A DNA stretch of 64,000 nucleotides from Methanobrevibacter sp. (GTDB taxonomy: Archaea > Methanobacteriota > Methanobacteria > Methanobacteriales > Methanobacteriaceae), in NCBI RefSeq assembly GCF_017427765.1, contig NZ_JAFRSC010000014.1:19357-83356 (forward strand), written 5' to 3'. Positions 37,630-48,083 of this stretch are shown here, in pieces (position 1 is the stretch's first letter; every line of letters starts with the position of its first letter). The notes under the pieces were generated by a model that had not been told where the DNA came from, ran no database searches, and was given only the letters and a program-made list of their open reading frames with translations. The position numbers were made by a program, and so were the translations under genes.

Positions 37630-40600
37630 TGCCAGTTGATAAGGATATTAAAAAAGTATTAATTATTGGTTCTGGACCTATTCAAATCGGACAGGCTGCA
37701 GAGTTCGATTACTCCGGTTCTCAAGCTTGTAAATCATTAAGAGAGGAAGGTATTGAAACAGTTCTTGTTAACAGTAATCCTGCTACAATCCAGACAGACT
37801 TGGGTATGGCAGACACTGTTTATACTGAACCATTGACTCCAGAAATTGTTGCAAAAATTATAAAAGAAGAAGAAATTGATGCTATTTTACCAACTATGGG
37901 TGGACAAACCGGATTAAACATTGCAACAGGACTTGGAGATTTAGGTTTACTTGAAGGAATTAAAGTTTTAGGTTCTGATGTCCAAACAATTAAAGATGTT
38001 GAAGATAGGGATTTATTCGCTAATTTGATGGAAGATATTAATGAGGAAATTCCAAAATGTCAGGCGGTTAATAGTGTGGATGAAGCACTTGAAGCCGTAA
38101 AAGAAATTGGTTATCCTGTAATTGTAAGGCCAGCATTCACATTAGGTGGAACTGGTGGTGGAATTGCACATAATGAAGAGGAATTAATTGAAATTGCTAA
38201 CCATGGTCTTGACATGAGTTTCATTAATCAGGTTCTCATCGATGAATCAGTTCTCGGATGGAAAGAAATAGAATTTGAAGTAATGAGAGATAAGGAGGAT
38301 ACCTGTATCATCGTCTGTACTATGGAAAACATTGATCCAATGGGTATTCACACCGGGGACAGTGTTGTAGTTGCTCCTATTCAAAACTTATGTGATGAAA
38401 CTATTCAAAAAATGCGTGATGCATCAATCAAGATTATTAGGGCATTAGGTATTCGTGGTGGATGTAATATTCAATTCGCACTCAATCCTGAAACTGATGA
38501 ATACAAGGTTATTGAAGTAAATCCTCGTGTATCCAGAAGTAGTGCACTTGCTTCAAAAGCAACAGGTTATCCAATCGCTAAAATTTCATCAAAAGTTGCT
38601 TTAGGTTTGACTTTGGATGAAATTAAAAATGACATTACAAAAGAAACTCCTGCATCTTTTGAACCTGCTATCGATTATGTGGTTATTAAAATTCCAAGAT
38701 GGCCATTTGATAAATTTAAAGGAATTGGCCGTGAAGTTGGAGTTCAAATGAAAGCGACAGGAGAAGTAATGGCTATTGGAAGAACATTCGAAGAAGCATT
38801 CCAAAAGGCATTAAGATCTCTTGATATGGGCTTTGACGGATTTGAATATGTTGAATATACTGAGGAAGATCTTGCAAATCCTACTGATATGATTTATTTC
38901 CAAATATATTCTGCAATTAAAGATGGAATGGATATCGATAAAATCAGAGAACTCACTAATATTGATAATTTCTTCTTATACAAAATCAGAAACATTGTTA
39001 ACTTTGAAAACGATGTAACTGCTGATAAACTGGATGATGAAGTATTCTTGAGAAAAGCAAAACAGTTGGGTTGTTCTAATAGAAGACTTGCAAGTTTATC
39101 AGGTCAGACTGAAGAGTACATCAGAAATCTGCTTTCAAGATACAATATCAAACAATCTTATAAAATGGTAGATACCTGTGCTGCTGAATTTGAAGCTAAA
39201 ACTCCATATTACTACAGTAGCTATGATATTGGTAATGAATTGGTTTCCACCACTAAAAAGAAAGTTGTTATTCTTGGTGCAGGTCCAATCAGAATTGGTC
39301 AAGGTATTGAGTTTGATTACTGTTGTGTACATTCTTCTCTTGCATTAAAAGAAGAAGGTATTGAAACAATTTTAATCAACAACAACCCTGAAACTGTAAG
39401 TACTGATTATGATATTTCAGATAAACTGTTCTTCGAACCATTAACCTTTGAAGATGTGATGGGTGTTATTGAACAGGAAAAACCGGATGGTGTAATCGTA
39501 CAATTCGGTGGTCAAACTTCTATTAACTTGGCAGTACCTCTTGCAAATGCAGGTGTTAAAATTTTAGGTACTCCATATGAGAGTATTGATAGGGTTGAAG
39601 ACAGGGAATTATTCGCTGAACTTTTAGAAAAATTACATATTCATCAGGCACCATATGGAACAGCAAATTCTTTTGATGAAGCAAAAGAAATTGCTGAGAG
39701 AATTACATTCCCAGTTCTTGTTCGTCCATCTTATGTTATTGGTGGAAGAGCTATGGAAATTGTTTACGATAACAATGAGCTTGAAGAATATATGAAAGAA
39801 GCCGTAAAAGTATCTCCTGAACATCCTATTTTAGTGGATAAATTCTTAGAGGATGCAATTGAGCTTGATGTTGATATATTATGTGATGGTGAAGACGTAT
39901 TTATTGCAGGTATTATGGAACACATTGAAGAAGCAGGTGTTCACTCAGGAGACTCTGCATGCGTAATACCTCCTCAAACTATACCTGAGCATATTTTAGA
40001 TACTATTCGTGAAAATTCAACCAAATTGGCATTGGAATTGGATGTTAAAGGTTTAATGAATATTCAGTATGCAGTTAAACTTGATGAAGAGATGGTCTAC
40101 ATTATCGAAGCAAATCCTCGTGCAAGTAGAACTGTTCCGTTTGTAAGTAAAGCAATTGGTGTGCCACTCGCCAAAGTTGCAACCTGGATTATGCGGGGTG
40201 CTAAATTAAAAGACTTTGGTTTAACTAAAGAAATTAAAATAGATCATGTTGCTGTTAAAGAGTCTGTATTCCCATTCTTGAAACTGCCTGAATCCGATAC
40301 TGTACTTGGACCTGAAATGAAATCAACCGGTGAAAGTATTGGTATAGATGAAAACTTTGGAATGGCGTTTTACAAATCACAACTTTCTGCAGGTATGGAA
40401 CTTCCTAAAGAAGGAACAATCTTTATCAGTGTAAAAGAAACTGATAAGAAAAAGATTAGACCAATTGCAGAAAAAGCAGCTAATTTAGGATTTAAAATCA
40501 TGGCAACTGATGGTACTGGTGATGCAACTGGCCTTAGTGATGTTGAAAAAGTGTTAAAAGTATCACAAGGATCTCCAAACATCAGGGATGAAATCTTAAA

Positions 40601-40805
40601 TAAGAATGTTGATTTGATTATCAACACTTCTGAAGGAAAACAATCTGCAAAAGATGGTTACATCATTAGAAGATTAGCTATTGAACTTGGTATACCTTAT
40701 GTTACCACATTGGCAGGTGCAAGAGCAGCATTAAATGCAATTGCGGCTGTACAAAATAGCGAAATGAATGTTAAATCTTTAAATGAATATACTGATGGAG
40801 AATAA
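37629..40805 (+). CDS. carB: Carbamoyl-phosphate synthase large subunit
   Basis: 1058 residues, the complete fused form. Two homologous ATP-grasp halves begin with [20 protein letters not shown] and [20 protein letters not shown]; one makes carboxyphosphate and the other phosphorylates carbamate. The C-terminal MGS-like allosteric domain shows [11 protein letters not shown] and [16 protein letters not shown]. Some methanogens split carB into two genes; here it is one unbroken frame. It ends in a 16-bp palindrome next to a T-tract. Confidence 0.97.
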   Translation: MPVDKDIKKVLIIGSGPIQIGQAAEFDYSGSQACKSLREEGIETVLVNSNPATIQTDLGMADTVYTEPLTPEIVAKIIKEEEIDAILPTMGGQTGLNIATGLGDLGLLEGIKVLGSDVQTIKDVEDRDLFANLMEDINEEIPKCQAVNSVDEALEAVKEIGYPVIVRPAFTLGGTGGGIAHNEEELIEIANHGLDMSFINQVLIDESVLGWKEIEFEVMRDKEDTCIIVCTMENIDPMGIHTGDSVVVAPIQNLCDETIQKMRDASIKIIRALGIRGGCNIQFALNPETDEYKVIEVNPRVSRSSALASKATGYPIAKISSKVALGLTLDEIKNDITKETPASFEPAIDYVVIKIPRWPFDKFKGIGREVGVQMKATGEVMAIGRTFEEAFQKALRSLDMGFDGFEYVEYTEEDLANPTDMIYFQIYSAIKDGMDIDKIRELTNIDNFFLYKIRNIVNFENDVTADKLDDEVFLRKAKQLGCSNRRLASLSGQTEEYIRNLLSRYNIKQSYKMVDTCAAEFEAKTPYYYSSYDIGNELVSTTKKKVVILGAGPIRIGQGIEFDYCCVHSSLALKEEGIETILINNNPETVSTDYDISDKLFFEPLTFEDVMGVIEQEKPDGVIVQFGGQTSINLAVPLANAGVKILGTPYESIDRVEDRELFAELLEKLHIHQAPYGTANSFDEAKEIAERITFPVLVRPSYVIGGRAMEIVYDNNELEEYMKEAVKVSPEHPILVDKFLEDAIELDVDILCDGEDVFIAGIMEHIEEAGVHSGDSACVIPPQTIPEHILDTIRENSTKLALELDVKGLMNIQYAVKLDEEMVYIIEANPRASRTVPFVSKAIGVPLAKVATWIMRGAKLKDFGLTKEIKIDHVAVKESVFPFLKLPESDTVLGPEMKSTGESIGIDENFGMAFYKSQLSAGMELPKEGTIFISVKETDKKKIRPIAEKAANLGFKIMATDGTGDATGLSDVEKVLKVSQGSPNIRDEILNKNVDLIINTSEGKQSAKDGYIIRRLAIELGIPYVTTLAGARAALNAIAAVQNSEMNVKSLNEYTDGE

Positions 40806-40827
40806 TTATTCTCTATCCTTTTTTTAA
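40798..40827. terminator. Palindromic hairpin and T-tract after carB
   Basis: GAGAATAATTATTCTC (40798-40813) is a perfect 16-bp palindrome. It overlaps the carB stop codon and is followed by TATCCTTTTTTT, so it is a good terminator for carAB. Confidence 0.65.
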
Positions 40828-41417
40828 TTATTATATAGGTAGTCTTTAATATTAATACCGCATGAAGGACAGTCTTCTGCTCCAATTTTCAGCCTGCTTT
40901 TACATTTAGGGCAGAAATTAAGTTGAACTTTATATTCCTTGCTTTGATCAATAATGATATTGACTTCAATTCTTTGTGAAACGTTTGTTTTTAAGACACT
41001 TTTATCCCAGTCATTGTCCATTAGAAGTTTTTTATAATAGAATGCTTCGGTCATGGTATCGTAGTAACCGATTATTTCATCCATTCTTTTAATATAAAAA
41101 CCTCTTTTTTTGTGGTCAAAGAGAATTTCTCCCTCTCTTTCTTTTTTGTTTATTTTTGTTCCTTTTATACGCCCTTTAGGTCGTTTTTCAGGAAATGGTG
41201 GTAGTTCCATATTTTCATATTTGTTTTCAAGGTCACATTCCACAAGCAAATCATAATCGAAATTACAAAAAAACAGTGCATCTCGTTCATACAATGCATC
41301 GGATAATTTGGAAAACTCTCCATAATCTTTATTATTATGTTTAACCCTATATACATCGCCAGTTTTCACAATGTTTCTGTAGAAGTATCGCAGTTCCTGA
41401 GAGTTAATAAAAATCAT
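40824..41417 (-). CDS. Uncharacterised protein with C-terminal zinc ribbon
   Basis: About 197 residues. The first part has two repeats of an aromatic-rich unit (FYRNIVKTGDVYRVKHNNKD and FYIKRMDEIIGYYDT, each followed by an ALYERDA/AFYYKKL helix), like the small AP2/integrase-type DNA-binding repeats seen in methanogen proteins, and a basic linker RPKGRIKGTKINKK. The C-terminus is a zinc ribbon, CPKCKSRLKIGAEDCPSCG. Nucleic-acid binding is inferred. The start is uncertain: a TTG at 41423 and the ATG at 41417 are both possible, and no clear ribosome binding site fits. Confidence 0.65.
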   Translation of the reverse strand: MIFINSQELRYFYRNIVKTGDVYRVKHNNKDYGEFSKLSDALYERDALFFCNFDYDLLVECDLENKYENMELPPFPEKRPKGRIKGTKINKKEREGEILFDHKKRGFYIKRMDEIIGYYDTMTEAFYYKKLLMDNDWDKSVLKTNVSQRIEVNIIIDQSKEYKVQLNFCPKCKSRLKIGAEDCPSCGINIKDYLYNN

Positions 41418-41560
41418 CCCCAATGTTTTAAAAAATGATGAAGAGGTTTTTTAGATATTTAATAAAAATGTTATTTACTTCAATTTAATATTGTATTTTA
41501 AGATTAAATAAATTTAATGATAAATAATTTTATTAATAAAAAAAATTAGAATTTCCATTA

Positions 41561-42715
41561 ATGTTTACTATAGCAAATGGAATTATTCTAAAAGGTCAAA
41601 ATTTGGTTTCATCCAGAGAAAACATTGTTGTTGAAGAGGGTAAAATCATTGAAATAGCTAAAGATGCAAAGGAAGGTAAAATCATTGATGTTGATGGAGC
41701 TGTAGTTTGCCCTTCATTTATTAATGGTCATATTCATATTGGTGACTCAATAATTAAAGATGAGGGATATGGTCTTTCATTAAGCGAAATGGTCAAACCT
41801 CCTAATGGTGTTAAACATAAAGCTCTTGCTAATGCAACAGATGATGAGCTGATTGAAGCTATGAAATCATCCATGTGGGACATGGTTAATTCTGGTACAA
41901 CTCATTTCATTGATTATCGTGAAGGAGGACTTCATGGAATCAAACTCTTAAAAGAAGCTAGTGCAGATATTCCAATCAAACCAATTATTTTAGGTCGTGA
42001 TGATAGTTTTTATGGCGATAATCCAGATTTAAGCCAAGTAAAAAAAGCTATTAAAAAAATTCTTAAAGTCGCTGATGGAATTGCACCAAGCGGATTTGGT
42101 GAGATAAGTGAAGATGTGGCTAGATTAATTTCAGATGAATGCAGTAAACAGGGTAAAATCTCTTCAATTCATGTTGCAGAATCGGAATCCAACCAAATTG
42201 AATCTTTAGAAAAGTTTAACAAAACTGAAATTGAAAAAGGAGTTAATAACGATTTTTCTCAGTTGGTTCATGTTACAAATCCTAAAAACAATGATTTGGA
42301 GTTAATTAAAAATTCACAATCAAATATTGTTGTTTGCCCAAGGGCTAATGCATCATTGAATGTTGGCGTTTGCAGATTAAATGAAATGTTAGATATGGGC
42401 ATTGAACCGATTTTGGGAACAGATAATGTTATGTTGAATTCTCCTAATATGCTAAGGGAGCTGGAATTCAGTTTAAAATTAATGTCTGTTTATTATAAGT
42501 CATATATTGATCCTAAAGAATTGCTGAAAATGGCTACTACAAATATATGCAATCACACAATCAACAATGTTGTACAAAAATCTTTCATAATGGAAGATAA
42601 TTTTGCCGAATTTGTTGTATACAAATCTTTTTCTAAAAATCCTTATCTTAATATATGTAATCGCTGTGAAACGAAAAATATATTATATATCATTAACAAA
42701 AAAGGTATTGTATAA
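41561..42715 (+). CDS. Amidohydrolase-superfamily metal-dependent hydrolase
   Basis: 384 residues. The N-terminal beta segment (NGIILKGQNLVSSRENIVVEEGKI) and the metal site NGHIHIGDS are typical of cyclic amidohydrolases and deaminases; SSIHVAESE gives another metal histidine and GTDNVM the catalytic Asp. The sequence resembles chlorohydrolase/SAH-deaminase-like members, but the substrate cannot be given. There is no clear ribosome binding site and the upstream sequence is an A-rich run. It lies alone between the zinc-ribbon gene and the universal stress gene. Confidence 0.8.
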   Translation: MFTIANGIILKGQNLVSSRENIVVEEGKIIEIAKDAKEGKIIDVDGAVVCPSFINGHIHIGDSIIKDEGYGLSLSEMVKPPNGVKHKALANATDDELIEAMKSSMWDMVNSGTTHFIDYREGGLHGIKLLKEASADIPIKPIILGRDDSFYGDNPDLSQVKKAIKKILKVADGIAPSGFGEISEDVARLISDECSKQGKISSIHVAESESNQIESLEKFNKTEIEKGVNNDFSQLVHVTNPKNNDLELIKNSQSNIVVCPRANASLNVGVCRLNEMLDMGIEPILGTDNVMLNSPNMLRELEFSLKLMSVYYKSYIDPKELLKMATTNICNHTINNVVQKSFIMEDNFAEFVVYKSFSKNPYLNICNRCETKNILYIINKKGIV

Positions 42716-42756
42716 TATCATGGATGAAAAAATCTATGTAATAATGGGAGATGTTA

Positions 42757-43182
42757 ATGATGTATAGTAAAATATTAGTTCCTACAGATGGGTCAGAATT
42801 TGCAAAAAAGGCTCAAAAACATGCATTATTTTTAGCAAGTGTTTCTGGAGCTGAAATAATTGCTGTGAGTGTCACAGAGAATAATTTTGTTAACGGACTT
42901 CCATTAGATGATGAAGTACACCAATTAAATCAAATCTTAAAAGAGAGATCAGAAGAAAACCTTGAAGAATTTGACAAATTGAATAATGAGGATATTAAGA
43001 TTACTCATGTTATTAGAGAAGGTTCTCCTGCAAGATGTATTTTGGATGTGGCAAAAGAAGAAGATGTTGATTTAATAGTTATGGGTAGTTCAGGTAAATC
43101 CGGATTCGATAGATTTATAATGGGTAGTGTGGCGGATAAGGTTGTAAATTCAGCTAAATGCGCAGTGCTTGTAGTTCATTAG
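42757..43182 (+). CDS. Universal stress protein (UspA family)
   Basis: About 141 residues from the ATG at 42757, with GGGAGATG just upstream; a second ATG follows at once. UspA fold with the start YSKILVPTDGSEFAKKA and the ATP-binding loop GSSGKSGFDRFIMGSVADKV, which carries the G-2x-G-9x-G(S/T) pattern of nucleotide-binding members. It is one of a large methanogen family involved in stress or energy signalling. It lies 44 nt before a CBS-domain gene, also a nucleotide sensor, and could be co-transcribed with it. Confidence 0.9.
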   Translation: MMYSKILVPTDGSEFAKKAQKHALFLASVSGAEIIAVSVTENNFVNGLPLDDEVHQLNQILKERSEENLEEFDKLNNEDIKITHVIREGSPARCILDVAKEEDVDLIVMGSSGKSGFDRFIMGSVADKVVNSAKCAVLVVH

Positions 43183-43226
43183 ATATTATAATTGTATTTA
43201 TGTTTATAGTTTATTAAGGTGTTTTT

Positions 43227-44066
43227 ATGTTAGTTAAAAGAACCATGTCTAAAAATGTAGTTAGTGTATCTGTTCCAGGTAACAGAGAAAAAGTTTTAGA
43301 CTTAATGAGAAAAGAGAAAAAAGCAGTACTTCCTGTTGTTAAAGAAGGTACTGACATTTTAGTAGGACTAGTAACTCGTTCTGATTTAATTAATAATCCT
43401 GATGAAGAACAAATTGCAATGTTGATGAGTAGAAATTTGGTTACTGTTAATCCTAGTGATGATGTAACAGTTGCTGCTCGTAAAATGATGGAAAATGATG
43501 TAAGAAGAGTTCCTGTAGTAAATGAAGAAGGGGAACTTGTTGGAATAATCACATCTTTTGATTTAGTATCCAAAGCTTTAACTAAAATCACTATTGATGA
43601 TGCTGTTGAAAACTATATGATTACAACTGTTCCAACCACTTGGGAAAAAGCTCCTTTAAATGTTGCTTTTGAAAGTATGAATCAATTCGGATTAAAATCT
43701 ATTTTGGCTTTAGATGATGAGGCTAAATTATCCGGTATTTTAACTGAAACTGATTTTATCTCTGAAATTGAAATTATCTCCGAGAGAAGTGAACACAGTT
43801 CTACTGTTGGTACTGAAGGAGATAAATGGTCTTGGGATAGTACCTCTGTATTATACATTGAGAAAAACAGTTTAAAATTCACAGATAAAGTAGTAAGTGA
43901 TGTTGCAGTTGGTAATGTTGAAGTAGCTAACTCCAAAACTAAAGTTTCCGATTGTGCTAAAAAAATGAAATCCTTAAACATTGAACAAATTCCTGTTATC
44001 GGTGTTGAAGGAGATTTAGTCGGTCTTGTTAGAGCTAGTGATTTAATTAGAGCATTAGTAGAATAA
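43227..44066 (+). CDS. Four-CBS-domain protein
   Basis: 279 residues built entirely of four CBS motifs: TMSKNVVSVS, LMSRNLVTVNPSDDV, YMITTVPTTWEKAP and VAVGNVEVANSKTKV, each ending in a VGIIT/LVRASDL-type strand-helix. CBS pairs bind adenine nucleotides and SAM and act as energy sensors; no effector domain is attached, so it may act in trans. AGGTG precedes the ATG. The following small gene starts 11 nt after its stop and is probably co-transcribed. Confidence 0.9.
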   Translation: MLVKRTMSKNVVSVSVPGNREKVLDLMRKEKKAVLPVVKEGTDILVGLVTRSDLINNPDEEQIAMLMSRNLVTVNPSDDVTVAARKMMENDVRRVPVVNEEGELVGIITSFDLVSKALTKITIDDAVENYMITTVPTTWEKAPLNVAFESMNQFGLKSILALDDEAKLSGILTETDFISEIEIISERSEHSSTVGTEGDKWSWDSTSVLYIEKNSLKFTDKVVSDVAVGNVEVANSKTKVSDCAKKMKSLNIEQIPVIGVEGDLVGLVRASDLIRALVE

Positions 44067-44076
44067 CTGTGATACG

Positions 44077-44535
44077 ATGGCTGTTAGTCCAGTATTAGTG
44101 GTTAAAGTAGTTGATGACAGTAGTGTGGGTGTTCGTGCAAGATTATATGATGATTTTGTAGAGCATGAAATTGTTCTCAATTCAGTTCTTACTTATTGGT
44201 GGGCTAATAATTTGCCACCTGTTGTTAAATTTTTAGAGTTATTTGAATCTGTTATAAAAAGAACCATCAATGAATTAATGCCTCATAAGGAATTAAAACT
44301 TAAATATGAGGTTAAAGCAGATGATGAATTGGAATGCGCTTCACAAATCGAAATCAATTTAATAGAAATTGAGGCAGATGAAACAGGATTTAAAATTGAT
44401 GGAAAACTATTGGCTCTAAAAGGATTTTCAAAACCAAAAGAAAATCATGAAGTTAAGCAATTCATCAAAACTTTTGAAAAAAATATTGAAACTCCAGATA
44501 TTATTTTAAAAAAATATCAAGAGATGAAAAGGTGA
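44077..44535 (+). CDS. Conserved hypothetical protein downstream of the CBS gene
   Basis: 152 residues with an alpha/beta pattern and no membrane segment. It begins with a strand-rich part (VLVVKVVDDSSVGVRARLYD) and contains YWWANNLPP and charged helices such as FLELFESVIKRTINELM. The GTGAT site and short gap suggest co-translation with the four-CBS protein, so it may be the CBS partner; this is inference. No family name recognised. Confidence 0.6.
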   Translation: MAVSPVLVVKVVDDSSVGVRARLYDDFVEHEIVLNSVLTYWWANNLPPVVKFLELFESVIKRTINELMPHKELKLKYEVKADDELECASQIEINLIEIEADETGFKIDGKLLALKGFSKPKENHEVKQFIKTFEKNIETPDIILKKYQEMKR

Positions 44536-44557
44536 GTTTTAATAATTTTTACTTTTT

Positions 44558-45565
44558 TTAGATATTTCTTCTAATTTTAGGCAATATTTCCATAAACTCC
44601 TCTAATGCACTTTCATAATCTCTGAAATTATTTCCTTTTATTAGTCCATTTTCATTAATGGTAATATTTCCAATAGTAATCTCTTTAGGATTTACAGATT
44701 TTATTTTTTCAAAATTGTTTTTAGTATTTTCGAGGTTAATTGTGAATGGAAGTTCATGTGAAAATGATCCGTTTTCATAGCTGAGTGAAATGAATTCATT
44801 ATCATCAATTGGTGTTAAATTTAATGCAACTTTTTTACAGCCGTATGATTTTAATGCATCGTTTATTTGTTTAAATTTATTTTCACATAGAATTTCATCA
44901 ATATCATCTACTTCACATAGACAAACTTCTTTAAAATCTCTAACTTTGACTATTTTACAGTTGGTGTTTGCTGAAATATAATCTTCGCACTTGCCAATCC
45001 TTTCAATTTTTTCTTTTGTTGTTGGGGTGTTGGTTGGAATTCTAGTTGCAAGGCAAGTTGTTGATTTTGAATAAGGAATGTTGTTTTCCTCTAGATATTC
45101 ATGGATTTCTTTTGAAGTCAGTCTGGCTTCAATTAATGGGGTATTGAAATTTTTGCCATAAGTTATTAAAATTCCCGGTCTGTCTGAAATCAAATCGCTA
45201 ATGTTATTTCCATCACAGATGTAGTCAAAACCATTTTTTTGAGCGGTTTCTATAATTTTTGAGTACATCATGTTTCTGCAGTTATAACATCTTTTAGAAT
45301 CATTTTTAAGAAATTCTTCATCATCATAAAAATTAATATCAATTATTTCATGTTGGATTTTAAATAGAGAGCATACTTCTTTTGCATGTTTGATAAAACC
45401 GGTTGGCATTATATGATTGTCTATGGTGATTGCTAAGGTGTTTTCAGCAACTTTTGAAGATAAATATGCTATCAAGGTTGAATCAGCACCGCCGGAAAAT
45501 CCGATAGCCACTTTTTTATCTTTAAGCTGATCTTTAACAATTTGAATTTTATCTTCTAAATTCAT
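44558..45565 (-). CDS. LarE-like ATP-dependent sulfur transferase (thioamidation operon)
   Basis: 335 residues. PP-loop ATPase motif GFSGGADSTLIAYL near residue 22, then KRCYNCRNMMY and the conserved TTCLATRIP whose Cys matches the sacrificial sulfur cysteine of LarE; more cysteines occur in EVCLCEVDD. LarE enzymes adenylate a carboxylate and pass sulfur from Cys or an iron-sulfur-bound sulfide. No larB or larC is in the window. Its start overlaps the tfuA stop by 4 nt, so it is the last gene of the M50-ycaO-tfuA operon. A role as sulfur donor for YcaO is an attractive inference. Confidence 0.8.
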   Translation of the reverse strand: MNLEDKIQIVKDQLKDKKVAIGFSGGADSTLIAYLSSKVAENTLAITIDNHIMPTGFIKHAKEVCSLFKIQHEIIDINFYDDEEFLKNDSKRCYNCRNMMYSKIIETAQKNGFDYICDGNNISDLISDRPGILITYGKNFNTPLIEARLTSKEIHEYLEENNIPYSKSTTCLATRIPTNTPTTKEKIERIGKCEDYISANTNCKIVKVRDFKEVCLCEVDDIDEILCENKFKQINDALKSYGCKKVALNLTPIDDNEFISLSYENGSFSHELPFTINLENTKNNFEKIKSVNPKEITIGNITINENGLIKGNNFRDYESALEEFMEILPKIRRNI

Positions 45566-46215
45566 TGTATCTCATTTTTTATATGGTTGATAAGGTCTTT
45601 TGCATCTTCTTTTTTAATGTCAGGTGATTTGCGAATAAAATTGATTAAATCATCTTTTTTTTCTTCACTCAAACTTGATTCAGCTAAAGTTTGTCCGTAA
45701 TTTCTTTTTGGATAATATGTCTTTTTGGCGATTTCAAGCAATTCTTCTTTTTCACCGTCAGTAATGATATTTTCATCTGTTGCGTTGTCAAACACATATC
45801 TCATGCTGATTAGAGGTATTGAAAGAGGTTCCAATGTTTGTGAATCAAGCATTACTGCAACTTCATCATCGGAATCCACAATTCCATTTGCATACTGTTC
45901 GTAGCAATAACCTATTCCAACCATTCCTAATGTGTCAAGTTCAGATGCTCGCAGTGCCCCCATACTTGAAGCACCATATACTTTAATGCCATTATTTAAC
46001 ACGTTTAGGATTTCCTTATGGCCTACAGCGGAGTTTTGGTGAAACACTCCATCGATTATTCCAATGATGTCCGGATGTTCTTTTAAAGCCAAAGATAAAT
46101 CTCCTCGTTGAAGAGGTCTTTTATAAATTACTTTAATACCCTCTGTCGAATCAAGGATTTCTTTTGCTTCATCAAAAGGGAGTGATAAACCGGTATAAAT
46201 AATAATTTTAATCAT
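45562..46215 (-). CDS. tfuA: TfuA-like protein, YcaO partner
   Basis: 217 residues, the usual TfuA core: PLQRGDLSLALKEHPDIIGI, IDGVFHQNSAVGHKEIL and YGASSMGALRASELD. TfuA proteins work with YcaO to swap a peptide backbone oxygen for sulfur and are needed in methanogens for the thioglycine of McrA. It begins one base after the ycaO stop and overlaps the larE-like gene, so all are co-translated. Confidence 0.92.
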   Translation of the reverse strand: MIKIIIYTGLSLPFDEAKEILDSTEGIKVIYKRPLQRGDLSLALKEHPDIIGIIDGVFHQNSAVGHKEILNVLNNGIKVYGASSMGALRASELDTLGMVGIGYCYEQYANGIVDSDDEVAVMLDSQTLEPLSIPLISMRYVFDNATDENIITDGEKEELLEIAKKTYYPKRNYGQTLAESSLSEEKKDDLINFIRKSPDIKKEDAKDLINHIKNEIQ

Positions 46216-46216
46216 A

Positions 46217-47422
46217 TTATCGGACTTTTAAAAATCTATAACCTGCACGGGTTTGGTCGATGGCATAAAGTTCCATTTCAGGTATTATTACACGCACGAC
46301 ACTAACGTCAAGTTCAGGACGTGTTAAATCAACATATAATATTTTTTCAATATCATTTGCCACCAATTCATTTTTAACGATTTCAATATCTTCTGTAATG
46401 GATGATGTACTTTTATTTTCAATATCTTGAAGTGAAATTTTTTCATCTTCATCTCTAAAGTAATATTTGTTGATTCTTTTCATCCGTTCATAGCCTGCTT
46501 CACGTGCAAAATCTGCTCTGACAGTGTCTTCACGTGCACCGTTAATCTGTGTTGCTCTGCTTTGTGCCACTTCAGTTAAAGCCCTAAGAATTGCAACTTC
46601 GGAATCTAAGTGGGTTCCCATTCCTAAGGTTAAAAGTCCAGCATCTTTTGTTTTTGTATCATCGGCAGAAGCAGCTATTGTTGGGATTTGAATATCTGCT
46701 GTAAAATCCATTAATTTTATTTTAATTCCTTCAGACTCGAATTTGTTGATAATGTCATTAATTAATTCACTTTCAATACTGTCCAAATCAATTTGAGCGT
46801 AATTTTTATGGGTTAACTCGAAAATGCTCCATGCATCTCTTTCAATCACTTCAAGCATTCCATGCAATATTGCTTCTTCCAGAATATTTCCAGATGCAAG
46901 GCCGTTTGTGTTGGATTTAAATAGTTTTTGAGCACCATCTTTTATATTATATGGATGAAAAACTGCATTTGTCGGAATATAATAGTCATTATTGGATATT
47001 ATATCATGAGCAATGCTCCACTCCAAGTTCAAATCATCAATGTCTTTTTTTTCAAACTCTTTTGGAAGGTTCAGTGATTTAGGATCAATATAATCTCCAA
47101 TTTCTGAAATTCCAGATAAATTGGCAACAATAGTTTCATCGCTGTTTTGTCTTTCAGCAGAATATCTCTCAAAACCTTCCATCATTGCTGATGCTTTTGC
47201 ATGGTCTTTTGAAATTCCTTTTCCACCATAAATGCTGACTCCACCTTCCTGAGCAGTAGGTCTGATGGCCGTATAAATCGGAAGGCCCACTCTGTCCAAA
47301 TCAGTAATGTCAGCAATACGAGTTATTCCAGCTGTTTTCAATTTGTCCTGGTTAATTTCAATAGTTTTACTTGGAGCTATAACTCTGTGAGTTCCTTTAA
47401 AGTATGTAATCTCTTCACTCAT
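46217..47422 (-). CDS. ycaO: YcaO protein, peptide thioamidation (McrA thioglycine)
   Basis: 401 residues, a stand-alone YcaO ATPase. Typical motifs: IRPTAQEGGVSIYGGKG, AKASAMMEGFERYSAERQ, NGLASGNILEEAILHGMLEVIERDAW split over the ATP-binding helix, and ALTEVAQSRATQINGAREDT. YcaO phosphorylates the amide oxygen, and a sulfur nucleophile replaces it. In methanogens the known substrate is the active-site glycine of methyl-coenzyme M reductase. Its pairing with tfuA makes that role very likely. It follows the M50 gene by one base. Confidence 0.93.
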   Translation of the reverse strand: MSEEITYFKGTHRVIAPSKTIEINQDKLKTAGITRIADITDLDRVGLPIYTAIRPTAQEGGVSIYGGKGISKDHAKASAMMEGFERYSAERQNSDETIVANLSGISEIGDYIDPKSLNLPKEFEKKDIDDLNLEWSIAHDIISNNDYYIPTNAVFHPYNIKDGAQKLFKSNTNGLASGNILEEAILHGMLEVIERDAWSIFELTHKNYAQIDLDSIESELINDIINKFESEGIKIKLMDFTADIQIPTIAASADDTKTKDAGLLTLGMGTHLDSEVAILRALTEVAQSRATQINGAREDTVRADFAREAGYERMKRINKYYFRDEDEKISLQDIENKSTSSITEDIEIVKNELVANDIEKILYVDLTRPELDVSVVRVIIPEMELYAIDQTRAGYRFLKVR

Positions 47423-47423
47423 A

Positions 47424-48065
47424 TTAAAATCCTATAATCAATCTTACAATATTTTCAACACCAAATCGCATTGACAAAATTGTCATTATACCTGCAATAG
47501 CTATTGTAACAATCCAGATTCCAATATTCCAGCGCATTACTTTAGACCCGTCCAGGTTTCCAACAGGAAGTAAATTGAATGCTGCTAAAAAACTGTTAAT
47601 TGAATAACCCATTGAACAAACAATAAATATTGACAATGAGGTTTCGGATGTAAATGCTGCAGGATAAACTGAAACTGCAACCGCCAGAAATACTAGTGCA
47701 AGAACTATATTGACAATCGGGCCCGCAATAGATATTTTTCCGTTAATTTCATCAGTCATGTAATTTGCATATGTGTAAACTGCACCTGGAGCTGCAAATA
47801 CGAATCCGAAAAATGAGGTTACAAGTGCAAATAACAATCCTTGTGGCCATAATTTAAATTCTGCCCAGTAACCATACTTCATTGATACAAATTTATGGCC
47901 CAGTTCGTGTAAAATAAAACCCAATCCTACACCAACCATAATGTATGGAAGCAAGTTAAGTAAAGCATTCATGTTACGGCCGGTATTTGCAATTCCAAAA
48001 CACAATGAAATAACGACAAATGCTATAAATAAATCTCTTATTTCACTAGCTGTAAACTTAAACAT
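47424..48065 (-). CDS. Site-2 protease-like M50 metalloprotease, operon leader
   Basis: 213 residues from the ATG at 48065; the open frame extends further but that part overlaps the divergent gene and its promoter. About six membrane helices. The zinc site HELGH near residue 50 and the NLLPVGNLDG motif (the NPDG-type third ligand) mark the archaeal/bacterial M50 family. The substrate is unknown; it may cleave a regulator, or the gene may simply be linked to ycaO-tfuA. No ribosome binding site: the TATA box lies about 25 nt upstream, so the transcript is probably leaderless. Confidence 0.85.
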   Translation of the reverse strand: MFKFTASEIRDLFIAFVVISLCFGIANTGRNMNALLNLLPYIMVGVGLGFILHELGHKFVSMKYGYWAEFKLWPQGLLFALVTSFFGFVFAAPGAVYTYANYMTDEINGKISIAGPIVNIVLALVFLAVAVSVYPAAFTSETSLSIFIVCSMGYSINSFLAAFNLLPVGNLDGSKVMRWNIGIWIVTIAIAGIMTILSMRFGVENIVRLIIGF

Positions 48066-48083
48066 AATGTTAAAATATCTAAT

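Noticed and set aside
42720..42767. 15-codon open frame before the universal stress gene
   Set aside because: No ribosome binding site and no conserved feature; it overlaps the start of the real gene and looks accidental.
43214..43981. Long minus-strand open frames opposite the CBS gene
   Set aside because: They are serine/leucine-rich shadows of the acidic coding strand, with no start signal or family similarity.
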